Assembly: GCA_027327085.1 (NCBI GenBank)
Contig: DAHWAT010000003.1
Span: 1-46,480 of the forward strand
Source of the DNA: Candidatus Saccharimonadota bacterium
Lineage (GTDB): Bacteria > Patescibacteriota > Saccharimonadia > Saccharimonadales > UBA4665
Length of the DNA: 46,480 nucleotides
Direction: 5' to 3'
Shown: piece by piece, positions 22,711 through 31,302 of the stretch
Numbering within the stretch: the stretch's first letter is position 1
Layout: each line of letters begins with the position of its first letter
Notes under the pieces: model-generated
Databases searched by the model: none
Seen by the model: only the letters and a program-made list of their open reading frames with translations
What the model was told of the DNA's origin: nothing
Program-made: the position numbers and the translations under genes

Positions 22711-23955
22711 ATGTTAGACATCCAATTTATTAGAAACAATAGTCAACTGGTGAGCGAAAGAGCCAAGCAAAAAGGTTATGACGTAGACATAGATCAGCTG
22801 TTAGGGTTTGACGAACAAAAGAAAAAAATACTGCAGCAGGTTGAGGCTTTAAGGCAACAGCGCAATGCTTTAGTCGATGCCACAAAAAAAACTAAGCCAA
22901 ACCCAGATCAGATAAATCAAGGTCGAGACTTGAGAGATAAAATTACTAATCTAGAGCACCAACTGGAATCAATTAGCCGTGAATACGATATTTTACTCAT
23001 GAAGGTGCCTAACGTGTTTGCCGATGATGTGCCGCTTGGTGGCGAGAAGGATAGCCTTGAGATAACTAAATTTGGCGCCCAGGATACTGGTGCCCAAGAC
23101 CACTTAGATTACATGATTAGTCGTGACTGGGTAGATTTTGAAAGAGGCGCTAAAGTAGCCGGCAGTAAATTTTATTTTCTGAAAGGGGACGCAGCTTTAC
23201 TTGAAGAAGCCATCAAACAATACGCCATTAATTTCGTGATAAAAAAAGGCTTTTTATTCATGACTGTACCTCATATGGTTAATACTAAGACAGCCGTCGG
23301 AGCAGGCTTTGCACCTAAAACTAGCGACGATAGTAACGAATACTTTCTAGAGAATGAAGATCTGACACTTATTGGTACGGCTGAAGCTCCTTTAACGGGC
23401 TATCATGCCGACGAAATAATTCCCGAAAAGTCGTTGCCACTATTTTATGTAGGCTACAGCCCTTGCTACAGGAAAGAAGCTGGTACTTATGGAAAACATA
23501 CCAGAGGACTATTTAGGGTACACCAGTTTAACAAGGTTGAAATGTATGCTTTTTGTACACCTGAGCAAAGTCAGTCGGTGCACGAAAAAATTCGCGGTAT
23601 CGAAGAGGAGTTATGGCAATCTATTGGCATACCATATCGGGTTATTAATATTGCCTCCGGTGATTTAGGTGCTCCGGCCTTCAAAAAGTACGATCTAGAG
23701 TATTGGTCTAAAGCAGATGGGGTATACCGTGAGCTAACCAGTTGTTCCAATTGTACTGATTTTCAAGCTCGCAATCTTAATATTAGAGTTAGGCGTGATA
23801 ATGGCCAAATCGAAATGCTGCACACACTTAACGGTACGGCAGTAGCTCTAGCTAGATCATTAATTGCAATTATTGAGCATTATCAAACTGATGACGGTAA
23901 AATACGCGTACCGGACGTGCTCGTGCCTTATCTAGGTAATCGTCAAGTATTGTAA
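22711..23955 (+). CDS. serS: Seryl-tRNA synthetase
   Basis: SerRS charges tRNA-Ser and tRNA-Sec. The 414-aa protein has the N-terminal tRNA-binding coiled coil (about residues 25-100), motif 2 around SPCYRKEAGTYGKHTRGLFRVHQF in several parts, and motif 3 LNGTAVALARSLIAIIEHYQ near the C-terminus, with TSCSNCTDFQARN between them. The length is normal. TATAAT (22696-22701) ends 9 nt before the ATG; there is no Shine-Dalgarno. Confidence 0.96.
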   Translation: MLDIQFIRNNSQLVSERAKQKGYDVDIDQLLGFDEQKKKILQQVEALRQQRNALVDATKKTKPNPDQINQGRDLRDKITNLEHQLESISREYDILLMKVPNVFADDVPLGGEKDSLEITKFGAQDTGAQDHLDYMISRDWVDFERGAKVAGSKFYFLKGDAALLEEAIKQYAINFVIKKGFLFMTVPHMVNTKTAVGAGFAPKTSDDSNEYFLENEDLTLIGTAEAPLTGYHADEIIPEKSLPLFYVGYSPCYRKEAGTYGKHTRGLFRVHQFNKVEMYAFCTPEQSQSVHEKIRGIEEELWQSIGIPYRVINIASGDLGAPAFKKYDLEYWSKADGVYRELTSCSNCTDFQARNLNIRVRRDNGQIEMLHTLNGTAVALARSLIAIIEHYQTDDGKIRVPDVLVPYLGNRQVL

Positions 23956-24011
23956 TAAATATCATTTAAATCAGTCCAAACAGTGCAATATAATGACAAT
24001 TTGGAGGGTTT

Positions 24012-24359
24012 ATGCTAAAAAAATTTACAGTTAGCGGCGTTAGTGATAAAAAGGTACTCGATTATATAAATCATAAGATTGGCGGATTAGACAAGTTAGT
24101 CCCAAGGCATGCTCAAAAAAGCTTACATGGCGAGGTTCGCTTAAGCCATCATAAAGCTGGTGCTAGTAAGTTCATTTGTAAGGTGGTCTTTTATCTACCG
24201 CACCAAGTTTTAACGGCTAATGAATCGGCCGATAACTATGAAGGGGCAATTGATCAAGCAGAGGATAAGCTTAAGGTGCAACTGCATAAGTATAAAGAAC
24301 TACACAGTCGATCCAAGCAACAACGACATCTCTGGGGGCGTTTTCTAAAAGTATCTTAA
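24012..24359 (+). CDS. hpf: Ribosome hibernation-promoting factor, short form
   Basis: HPF/RaiA proteins bind the 30S subunit and inactivate ribosomes in stress or stationary phase. The 115-aa product begins KKFTVSGVSDKKVLDYINHKIGGLDKLVP, matching the family strand-helix start, and contains the DNYEGAIDQAEDKLKVQLHKYK helix. It lacks the C-terminal dimerisation domain of long HPF. TATAAT (23989-23994) is followed by a 17-nt stretch containing GGAGGG at 24003-24008, so this gene uses a normal ribosome-binding site. Confidence 0.85.
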   Translation: MLKKFTVSGVSDKKVLDYINHKIGGLDKLVPRHAQKSLHGEVRLSHHKAGASKFICKVVFYLPHQVLTANESADNYEGAIDQAEDKLKVQLHKYKELHSRSKQQRHLWGRFLKVS

Positions 24360-24403
24360 ACAAAAAATAGTCTGTTGGCCTAGTTTTACTGTCTAAAAGT
24401 GTC

Positions 24404-24460
24404 TATAATGTCACTTTAGATTATTATTTATTTTTAGTTCATTCCTTGATACTTGAGGAA
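24404..24460 (+). promoter_or_regulatory. secA -10 box and leader hairpin
   Basis: TATAAT (24404-24409) is followed by a leader of about 65 nt, one of the longest here. TTCCTTGA (24442-24449) pairs with TTGAGGAA (24453-24460) through a TAC loop (8 bp, two G-U pairs). The hairpin ends 20 nt before the secA ATG, and GAGGGG lies between them. Translational control of secA is possible; the G-U pairs fit an RNA structure on this strand. Confidence 0.4.
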
Positions 24461-24480
24461 GGGTACTGCGAGAGGGGTTC

Positions 24481-27090
24481 ATGCACACTTTATTAAAGAA
24501 AGTTTTAGGTGATCCACAAGCTAAGACGATTAAACGTTTGCGAAAACGAGTCAAATTAATTAATGACCTTTCAGATAAATATGCCAAAATGTCTGATGAG
24601 ACCTTGAAGCAGCAAACTGACGAGTTAAAAAAACGCTTGAAGGATAAACAAACCCTAGATCAAATTTTACCAGATGCTTTTGCGTTGGTCCGTGAGGCAG
24701 CCACTAGGACGCTAGGTCAGCGTCACTTTGATGTTCAGTTAATCGGCGGCATGGTCTTACACGAAGGTAGCGTGGCCGAAATGAAGACAGGTGAGGGCAA
24801 AACCTTAGTCGCAACTTTGGCAGTATATCTAAACGCTCTAAGCGAAAAAGGCGTTCATGTCGTAACAGTCAATGATTATTTAGCGCAACGTGATGCCGGT
24901 TGGATGGGTACAGTCTATAGTTTCTTGGGTATGAGCGTTGCGGTTATTATAGCCGACCAAAGTTTTATTTATGATCCAGACTATATTAACAAAAGTCACG
25001 ATGATCCTAGACTGCAGCATCTCAAGCCAACTTCCAGACAAGAGGCTTATGCAGCCGATATAACTTATGGCACCAATAATGAGTTTGGCTTCGATTATCT
25101 TAGAGACAATATGGTCCGCGAAGAAGATCAATTACGTCAAAGAGATTTAAATTTTGCCATCGTTGACGAAGTTGACTCAATTTTAATTGATGAAGCCAGG
25201 ACGCCTTTAATCATTAGTGCCCCGAGTGTAACTAGTGGTAGTTCTTATGCGCAATTTGCTAAAGTAGTCAGACAACTCAGTAAGGATAAAGATTACGAAA
25301 CCGATGAAAAACGTAAAACAGTCATTTTAACCGATCAAGGTACCGAAAAAATTGAAAAGATACTGGGACTGGATAACTTATATGGCGGAGAAAATATAAG
25401 GACCATCTATCACTTGCAGCAGGCCTTAAGAGCCCAAGCTCTTTTTCAAAGAGATAAAGACTATGTTGTCACGAAAGAGGGTGAAGTTGTGATTGTTGAT
25501 GAGTTCACTGGGCGTTTGTTGCCCGGCAGAAGGTATAACGAAGGTTTACACCAGGCTATCGAGGCCAAAGAAGGCGTAGAGGTGCAGCAAGAAAGTATGA
25601 CTCTAGCTACAATTTCTTTCCAAAACTATTTTCGTTTATATAACAAGTTAGCTGGTATGACAGGAACGGCTATGACCGAGGCTGAGGAGTTTCATCAAAT
25701 CTATAAGCTTGATGTTGTTGAAGTACCCGCCAATCGTCCACTAAAAAGGCTGGATAAGAGTGATCGAATTTACAGAACGGAGGCGGCCAAGTTTAAAGCG
25801 ATTATTCAGGAAGTTAAAACTCTTCACACTAAAGGACAACCGGTTTTGATTGGTACAGTCTCTATAGAGAAGAATGAAGTTTTAGGTCGTCTACTTACTA
25901 AAGCTGGTGTACCACACCAAGTACTTAATGCTAAAAATAACGAAAAAGAAGCGGCGATTGTTGCTAAAGCCGGCGAAAAAGGAGCTGTGACACTAGCAAC
26001 CAACATAGCCGGTCGTGGAACTGATATAGTTCTAGGTGATGGCGTTAAAGAACTGGGCGGACTGTTTGTTCTAGGTAGCGAAAGACACGAGTCGAGACGC
26101 ATAGACAATCAGTTGCGCGGTCGATCCGGACGTCAAGGTGACCCCGGTGTAACCCAGTTCTTTGTTAGCACTGAAGATGATTTAATGCGTATATTTGGCG
26201 GTGACCGAATTAAGTCAGTCATGGGTCGATTAAAAGTTGACGACGATATGCCGATTGAAAATCGCATGATCAGTCGTAGTCTAGAAGGTGCCCAAAAGAA
26301 GGTTGAGGGTTTTCATTTTGACCAACGTAAAAATGTTGTTCAATATGACGATGTCATGAATCGACATCGTAAGGCTGTTTACGCCATGCGTAAGGAAATT
26401 CTAAAATCGGTCGACATTAGTAAGCGTATCAAGATCTTTATTGAGGAAGAGTGTCGAAGATTAGTATTGTCACCTGAGGCTACTACCGAAGCTTTCGAAG
26501 ATATTGTACGTTCTACTTTTAATTTTGATGAGAAAACTCTAGATAAATTATTTGAGACTGATGCTGATAAATTTGAGACAATCTTAAAAGACGAAGCTTT
26601 GTCGCTTTATAAAAACAAAAGCCAAAGTTTTGGGGTAGATATTTTACATAAGATTGAAAGAGACATCTACCTTCAAGTACTAGATGATCTGTGGATGCAA
26701 CATCTTGAAAACATGGATCATCTAAGAGAAGGCATCCATTGGATGAGTGTTGGCCAGCAAGATCCCTTAGTCGAATACCGTCGTCGCGGTCAACTATTGT
26801 TTGACGAGCTGCAAAATGCACTGCGTCACGATGTCTTGGCTAACTTATATCATGCAGAGCCTATTTCTCAGGCTGATCTTGACCGTGTGATTGATACTGA
26901 GCTAACTATGGCGGCTAGAGGCTCGGTTAGTAATGCTTCTCAAATCATAGAAGGTGAGGCAGAGTTTAGCGAGACAGACTTTAAGCCTAAAGCTAATTCA
27001 CTACCTAAAAAGAAACAAACTAAAACCATAAAAGAGGCTCGTAAAAAAGAACGGAAAAGAAAAACTGCTGCTAAAAGGCGCAAGAAATGA
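24481..27090 (+). CDS. secA: Protein translocase ATPase SecA
   Basis: SecA drives preproteins through SecYEG. The 869-aa protein has Walker A TGEGKT (about residues 103-108), the DEVDSILIDEARTPLIIS block (about 229-245), the preprotein cross-linking domain, NBD2 with TNIAGRGTDIVLG and GSERHESRRIDNQLRGRSGRQGD in sequence, and the helical wing and scaffold. The C-terminal zinc-binding linker (CxCx8CH or CC) is absent and is replaced by a Lys/Arg-rich tail. The M16 peptidase gene overlaps its stop by 4 nt. Confidence 0.97.
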   Translation: MHTLLKKVLGDPQAKTIKRLRKRVKLINDLSDKYAKMSDETLKQQTDELKKRLKDKQTLDQILPDAFALVREAATRTLGQRHFDVQLIGGMVLHEGSVAEMKTGEGKTLVATLAVYLNALSEKGVHVVTVNDYLAQRDAGWMGTVYSFLGMSVAVIIADQSFIYDPDYINKSHDDPRLQHLKPTSRQEAYAADITYGTNNEFGFDYLRDNMVREEDQLRQRDLNFAIVDEVDSILIDEARTPLIISAPSVTSGSSYAQFAKVVRQLSKDKDYETDEKRKTVILTDQGTEKIEKILGLDNLYGGENIRTIYHLQQALRAQALFQRDKDYVVTKEGEVVIVDEFTGRLLPGRRYNEGLHQAIEAKEGVEVQQESMTLATISFQNYFRLYNKLAGMTGTAMTEAEEFHQIYKLDVVEVPANRPLKRLDKSDRIYRTEAAKFKAIIQEVKTLHTKGQPVLIGTVSIEKNEVLGRLLTKAGVPHQVLNAKNNEKEAAIVAKAGEKGAVTLATNIAGRGTDIVLGDGVKELGGLFVLGSERHESRRIDNQLRGRSGRQGDPGVTQFFVSTEDDLMRIFGGDRIKSVMGRLKVDDDMPIENRMISRSLEGAQKKVEGFHFDQRKNVVQYDDVMNRHRKAVYAMRKEILKSVDISKRIKIFIEEECRRLVLSPEATTEAFEDIVRSTFNFDEKTLDKLFETDADKFETILKDEALSLYKNKSQSFGVDILHKIERDIYLQVLDDLWMQHLENMDHLREGIHWMSVGQQDPLVEYRRRGQLLFDELQNALRHDVLANLYHAEPISQADLDRVIDTELTMAARGSVSNASQIIEGEAEFSETDFKPKANSLPKKKQTKTIKEARKKERKRKTAAKRRKK

Positions 27091-28397
27091 TGAAGCATAC
27101 GGTCAGTGAATTGGTTCTTAAAAATGGCGCCAAAGGACTTTTAATAGATATTCCCGATGCTAGTGTGATGACTTTTGATTTTAATTTTAGAGCAGGCGAG
27201 TATCTTGTTGATGAAAAAAAATGGGAAGTTCCGCATTTGATGGAGCATGTTTTACTTGGGGCCAATGAATTGATCCCGAAAGCCCGAGATTTTCAAGCGG
27301 AGCTGGAGAAAAACGGGGCATACTCTAACGCCACAACCAACGTTTACGACATTTCTTATGAGGCTGAATGTGCTGATTTTGAGTGGGATCGAGTTTTAGG
27401 GTTAATGTTAATAGCTATCTCTAAACCACTTTTTCTGGAAGAAGAATTTGAGGCCGAGTTTGGCAATGTCCAAGAGGAGATGGCTGCCAGGAGCAACGAT
27501 CATTTTAGGCGTCTTAGTCTAGAAATGCGTAGTAACTTTGGCTTAATCTCTAAGTCTGACACGGAGCGACTGACCTTAATGGATAATGTTAAGATTAAAG
27601 ACTTAAAAGATCACTATAAACGAACCCATCATTTAAAGAATATGAGGTTTGTGATTGCCGGTAATTTAACGAATAAAGCTAAAACCTTAGTTAAATTACT
27701 AGAAATGACCGAGCTGCCAACTGGCGAAACACGGTTTGAATTACCTAAGGAACAGCCAAAACGGTTTATAAGACCAGTCTATATAGCCAATGAGACGGTT
27801 GAAACCCTTTATTTTTACTTAGATACCTTTTTAAAGCGTCGTTTAACAGACCCGGAAAATGATGCTCTTGATTTAGTTAATACCATGCTAACTGAGACGC
27901 TCTATTCTAGAATTTTAGGAACAGCCAGAGAGAAAGGTTTAGTTTATAGTATGAGCTCGGGCCTTAGTTTTACTAGAGATTCAAGTAATTGGTGGTTTGG
28001 CGCTCAAGTATCAGACAAGAACGCCAGAGAACTACTTAAGATTATGGTTGATGAATTAAGAATGGTGCTTGAAGGAAAGATTAGTTTAGCTGAGATTAAG
28101 GCGACTAAGCAGTATGCTCTAGGTCGGTTTCAGAGAAGTGCCCAAACAGTCAACGGTACAGCTTCTGGGTATGTTGGCCGCTATTTTTTTGACGATGTTG
28201 TCGAGGATTATAGTCGGATTCCAGACAGAATTAAAAATGTTACTCGCCAACAAATCATTGATGTTGCTCAAGCAATGTTTAGTGATGGTATTTGGGGACT
28301 TGGTGTTTTAGGCAACTGTGGCGAAGACTTTGTTGGTGAACTCAGCAATCAACTGGAGCCGCTATGGATCCAGCCGGCTATTACTCCTTTAAGCTAA
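27087..28397 (+). CDS. M16-family zinc peptidase (processing peptidase-like)
   Basis: The 436-aa protein has the inverted zinc motif HLMEH (His50, Glu53, His54), with the downstream acidic ligand region EFGNVQEEMAAR, and a second homologous domain containing LGTAREKGLVYSMSSGL, which carries the Arg/Tyr pair that holds substrate. Small M16B enzymes of this size cut peptides up to a few kilodaltons. No signal peptide is seen, so it acts in the cytoplasm. Translation is coupled to secA (ATGA overlap). A role in clearing signal peptides or failed exports is speculation from this context. Confidence 0.9.
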   Translation: MMKHTVSELVLKNGAKGLLIDIPDASVMTFDFNFRAGEYLVDEKKWEVPHLMEHVLLGANELIPKARDFQAELEKNGAYSNATTNVYDISYEAECADFEWDRVLGLMLIAISKPLFLEEEFEAEFGNVQEEMAARSNDHFRRLSLEMRSNFGLISKSDTERLTLMDNVKIKDLKDHYKRTHHLKNMRFVIAGNLTNKAKTLVKLLEMTELPTGETRFELPKEQPKRFIRPVYIANETVETLYFYLDTFLKRRLTDPENDALDLVNTMLTETLYSRILGTAREKGLVYSMSSGLSFTRDSSNWWFGAQVSDKNARELLKIMVDELRMVLEGKISLAEIKATKQYALGRFQRSAQTVNGTASGYVGRYFFDDVVEDYSRIPDRIKNVTRQQIIDVAQAMFSDGIWGLGVLGNCGEDFVGELSNQLEPLWIQPAITPLS

Positions 28398-28434
28398 GGT
28401 GATGATTAATCAGTAGCTGCTATACTTGATTTTA

Positions 28435-29535
28435 ATGGAACTAAAAAAACGAGTTTTAGCATTAAGAGCCGATCTAGATAATATATATAGCCGTTTAGCT
28501 TTAGCTAAAGACAGCTCAAAACTATTAGTACTGCAGCAAAAAAGCCAGGCAGATAATTTCTGGCAAGATTCTAACTCAGCTCAAACAGTGATGAAGCAAA
28601 TAGCTAAACTAGAAGCTAAACTTAAACCATGGCAATCTGTTATGGCTCAGTTAAAAGAAGTCGAGGAGATGTTGTCCCTTAATGATAAGTCTCTAGCTAA
28701 TGAATTGTCCCATCAGGTTGATTTAATTGAATTAAGCCTAGCCGACTTAAAGTCCACTTTAAAATATAACGGCCCATATGATGACCATAATGCACTAGTT
28801 AGTATCTTTGCCGGAGCCGGCGGTACCGATGCCCAGGATTGGGCACAAATGTTACTTAGAATGTATGTCAGGTTCGCCGAAACTAAGGGCTGGCAGACCC
28901 AGATGATTGAAGAATCATTAGGTGAAGAAGCTGGGCTTAAAAGTGTGACATTAGCAATCGAAGGCGAGTATGTTTATGGGCAAATGAAAAGCGAGTACGG
29001 TGTTCATCGTTTGGTAAGATTAAGTCCATATAATGCCGACAACTTAAGGCAGACAAGTTTTGCTAAAGTTGAAGTAGTGCCAAAAATAGATACAGACGAT
29101 GAAGTTGACATCGACGACAAGGATTTAAAAATCGATGTCTACAGAAGTGGTGGTCATGGCGGCCAAAGTGTCAATACAACCGATTCTGCAGTCAGGATTA
29201 CTCATATACCGACAGGTATTACGGTAGCTATACAAAATGAACGCTCCCAACTTCAAAATAAGCAATTGGCTATGACTGTGCTTAGGTCCAAACTAGCAAA
29301 GCTACAACTAGACCAACATCAAAAAAAGTTAGGCGAGCTAAAAGGACCTAATTTATCGGCTGAATGGGGCAATCAAATTAGAAGCTATGTACTTCACCCC
29401 TATAAGCAGGTTAAAGATCTAAGAACTAAATACGAATCGAGTGACCCTGAGTCTGTCCTAGCCGGTAATTTGAACGGTTTTATTGAGGCTTATTTAGAAT
29501 TTAGTTTATCTGGCGAGCAAACTCATCGCAGTTAG
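28435..29535 (+). CDS. prfB: Peptide chain release factor 2
   Basis: RF2 ends translation at UGA and UAA. The GGQ loop is at residues 242-244 (GGHGGQSVN) and the codon-recognition tripeptide reads S-P-Y (197-199), a variant of S-P-F. The start is placed at the ATG at 28435 because the -10 box TATACT (28421-28426, extended by TGC) overlaps the earlier in-frame TTG and ends 8 nt before this ATG. The frame is continuous: the programmed frameshift that autoregulates prfB in many bacteria is not present. The gene confirms that UGA is a stop here. Confidence 0.95.
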   Translation: MELKKRVLALRADLDNIYSRLALAKDSSKLLVLQQKSQADNFWQDSNSAQTVMKQIAKLEAKLKPWQSVMAQLKEVEEMLSLNDKSLANELSHQVDLIELSLADLKSTLKYNGPYDDHNALVSIFAGAGGTDAQDWAQMLLRMYVRFAETKGWQTQMIEESLGEEAGLKSVTLAIEGEYVYGQMKSEYGVHRLVRLSPYNADNLRQTSFAKVEVVPKIDTDDEVDIDDKDLKIDVYRSGGHGGQSVNTTDSAVRITHIPTGITVAIQNERSQLQNKQLAMTVLRSKLAKLQLDQHQKKLGELKGPNLSAEWGNQIRSYVLHPYKQVKDLRTKYESSDPESVLAGNLNGFIEAYLEFSLSGEQTHRS

Positions 29536-29567
29536 AAGCTTTAGTGCTTGTGCTATAATAGACAGCG

Positions 29568-30281
29568 ATGATTTTGCTGGATCGGGTAACCAAGAAATAT
29601 GCACGTGCTGAAAACCAAGTAGCTTTGGATAGAATTAGCATACATGTTGATCCTAAAGAGTTTGTGATAGTGATTGGCCAATCGGGTGCCGGTAAAACAA
29701 CTTTGCTAAAACTTTTAACTAGAGAAGAGAAACCGACTTCGGGCAAAATTATTGTTGGCGGGATTGATTACGACAAGCTCAAAGACAAAGATATTCCTAT
29801 GCTGAGACGTAAAATCGGAGTTGTTTTTCAGGATTTTAAACTTTTACCTAACAAAACTGTCTTTGAAAATGTTGCTTATGCGCTTGAGATTGCCGGAGCC
29901 AGTAACAAGGAAATTAAAAATACTGTTCCTAGAGTTCTAGACATCGTCAATTTAAAAGGTAAAGAAAAGTCAATGCCACGTCAACTATCAGGCGGTGAAA
30001 GACAGCGAGTGGCTATTGCTAGAGCTATTGTGCGTCAACCTAGAATCTTAGTAGCCGACGAGCCGACGGGCAATCTTGACCCTAAATATGCTTGGGATAT
30101 TATTAAGATTTTAGAAAAAATTAATCGCTATGGCACGACTGTGCTATTAACCACGCATAATCAGGAAATAGTTAATAAATTAAAAAGACGGGTTATAACC
30201 ATTCGTGACGGTAAAATTGTTAGTGACAAAGCTAATGCTGGGTACAATATAGGACATGAAAAGAAAACTAAGAACACTTAG
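29568..30281 (+). CDS. ftsE: Cell-division ATP-binding protein FtsE
   Basis: FtsE is the ATPase of the FtsEX complex, which activates peptidoglycan hydrolases at division. The 237-aa ABC protein has Walker A GQSGAGKTT, the Q-loop VVFQDFKLLPNKTVFENV (typical FtsE), the signature LSGGERQR and Walker B ILVADEPTGNLD. An extended -10 (TGC-TATAAT at 29554-29559) ends 8 nt before the ATG, so the message is likely leaderless. ftsX begins inside its last codons (26-nt overlap). Confidence 0.96.
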   Translation: MILLDRVTKKYARAENQVALDRISIHVDPKEFVIVIGQSGAGKTTLLKLLTREEKPTSGKIIVGGIDYDKLKDKDIPMLRRKIGVVFQDFKLLPNKTVFENVAYALEIAGASNKEIKNTVPRVLDIVNLKGKEKSMPRQLSGGERQRVAIARAIVRQPRILVADEPTGNLDPKYAWDIIKILEKINRYGTTVLLTTHNQEIVNKLKRRVITIRDGKIVSDKANAGYNIGHEKKTKNT

Positions 30282-31197
30282 ACGAATTATTCGTACCGGT
30301 TTTGTTAATTTCCTACGAAATTTTAGTCTGGCCGTAGCCGCTATGGCTGTAATGGTCGTAACTTTATCAATAGTTTTATTCTCGGTTATAACTAATGCTA
30401 CATTCAAAAACACCATTTCTCAGATCACCAATAAAATTGACGTGTCAGTTTTTTTAAAAGACTCGGTTAATCAACCTCAAACCAATCAATTACTTACCGA
30501 AATAAAGGCTTTACCTGACGTTAAAAGCATTCAATACTTAAATAAGTCGCAAGTCTTAGCTCAGTACGAACAACAGAATGCCGGTAACCAAGAATTAGTG
30601 ACGGCAATTGGCGAAACAGCCAATCCTTTACCGGCGACTATTTTGATTCGTCCAAAAAACTTAAATAACATAGGCAACATTAAGTCTTTCTTAATCCAAC
30701 CTACCATTGCTAATATGCAATCGGCACCACCCAGTTATAGCGGTAAGCAAGAAGTTGCCATCAATAGAATTACTCATGCTACTAATGTGCTAAGAGAAGT
30801 TGGGGTGGTAGCAATTGTTGTGTTTGTAGTCATATGCGCTTTAATCATTTTTAACACTATCCAGATGGCCATATTTAACCGCCGTGATGAAATTCAAATT
30901 ATGCGTTTACTAGGAGCCTCGACGCATTATATAAGAGGACCATTCATTATTGAGAGTTCTATCTATGGCGTTGTCTCAGCCGCCTTATCGGTACTAATTA
31001 TAAATTTGGTTTTTGTGACAACCAGCAGTACGCTCCAAGCTAGTGCGCTTGGGCTGCTCGATATTAATTATGCTAATCAGTATTTTGATAATCATTTCTG
31101 GCGACTCTTGGCGATGCAGCTGATTATTGGTATAGTATTAGGTGCGGTTTCTTCAACCATTGCAACCCACCGCTATCTTAAATTTAAAACGAAATAA
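30256..31197 (+). CDS. ftsX: Cell-division membrane protein FtsX
   Basis: FtsX couples FtsE ATPase cycles to hydrolase activation outside the cell. The 313-aa protein has a basic N-terminus, a first membrane helix (about 23-45), an extracellular domain (about 46-175, with VSVFLKDSVN and the DVKSIQYLNKSQ segment) and three more helices near the C-terminus; FNTIQMAIFNRRDEIQIMRLLGAS is the conserved cytoplasmic loop. It overlaps ftsE by 26 nt. A TACAAT also lies 7 nt before its ATG, so a second promoter inside ftsE is conceivable. Confidence 0.94.
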   Translation: MKRKLRTLRRIIRTGFVNFLRNFSLAVAAMAVMVVTLSIVLFSVITNATFKNTISQITNKIDVSVFLKDSVNQPQTNQLLTEIKALPDVKSIQYLNKSQVLAQYEQQNAGNQELVTAIGETANPLPATILIRPKNLNNIGNIKSFLIQPTIANMQSAPPSYSGKQEVAINRITHATNVLREVGVVAIVVFVVICALIIFNTIQMAIFNRRDEIQIMRLLGASTHYIRGPFIIESSIYGVVSAALSVLIINLVFVTTSSTLQASALGLLDINYANQYFDNHFWRLLAMQLIIGIVLGAVSSTIATHRYLKFKTK

Positions 31198-31302
31198 TTA
31201 TAAACAATAACTAAACTAATAAGACTTTTATTAAAGACTCTTTAAAAAATAGGTTAAATTTAAAGCTTAACCGATTAATTTAACAAGAAAGGGTGGTACA
31301 AC

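Noticed and set aside
28435-28560. Programmed frameshift in prfB
   Set aside because: The reading frame is continuous through the N-terminal region with no in-frame UGA or slippery site.
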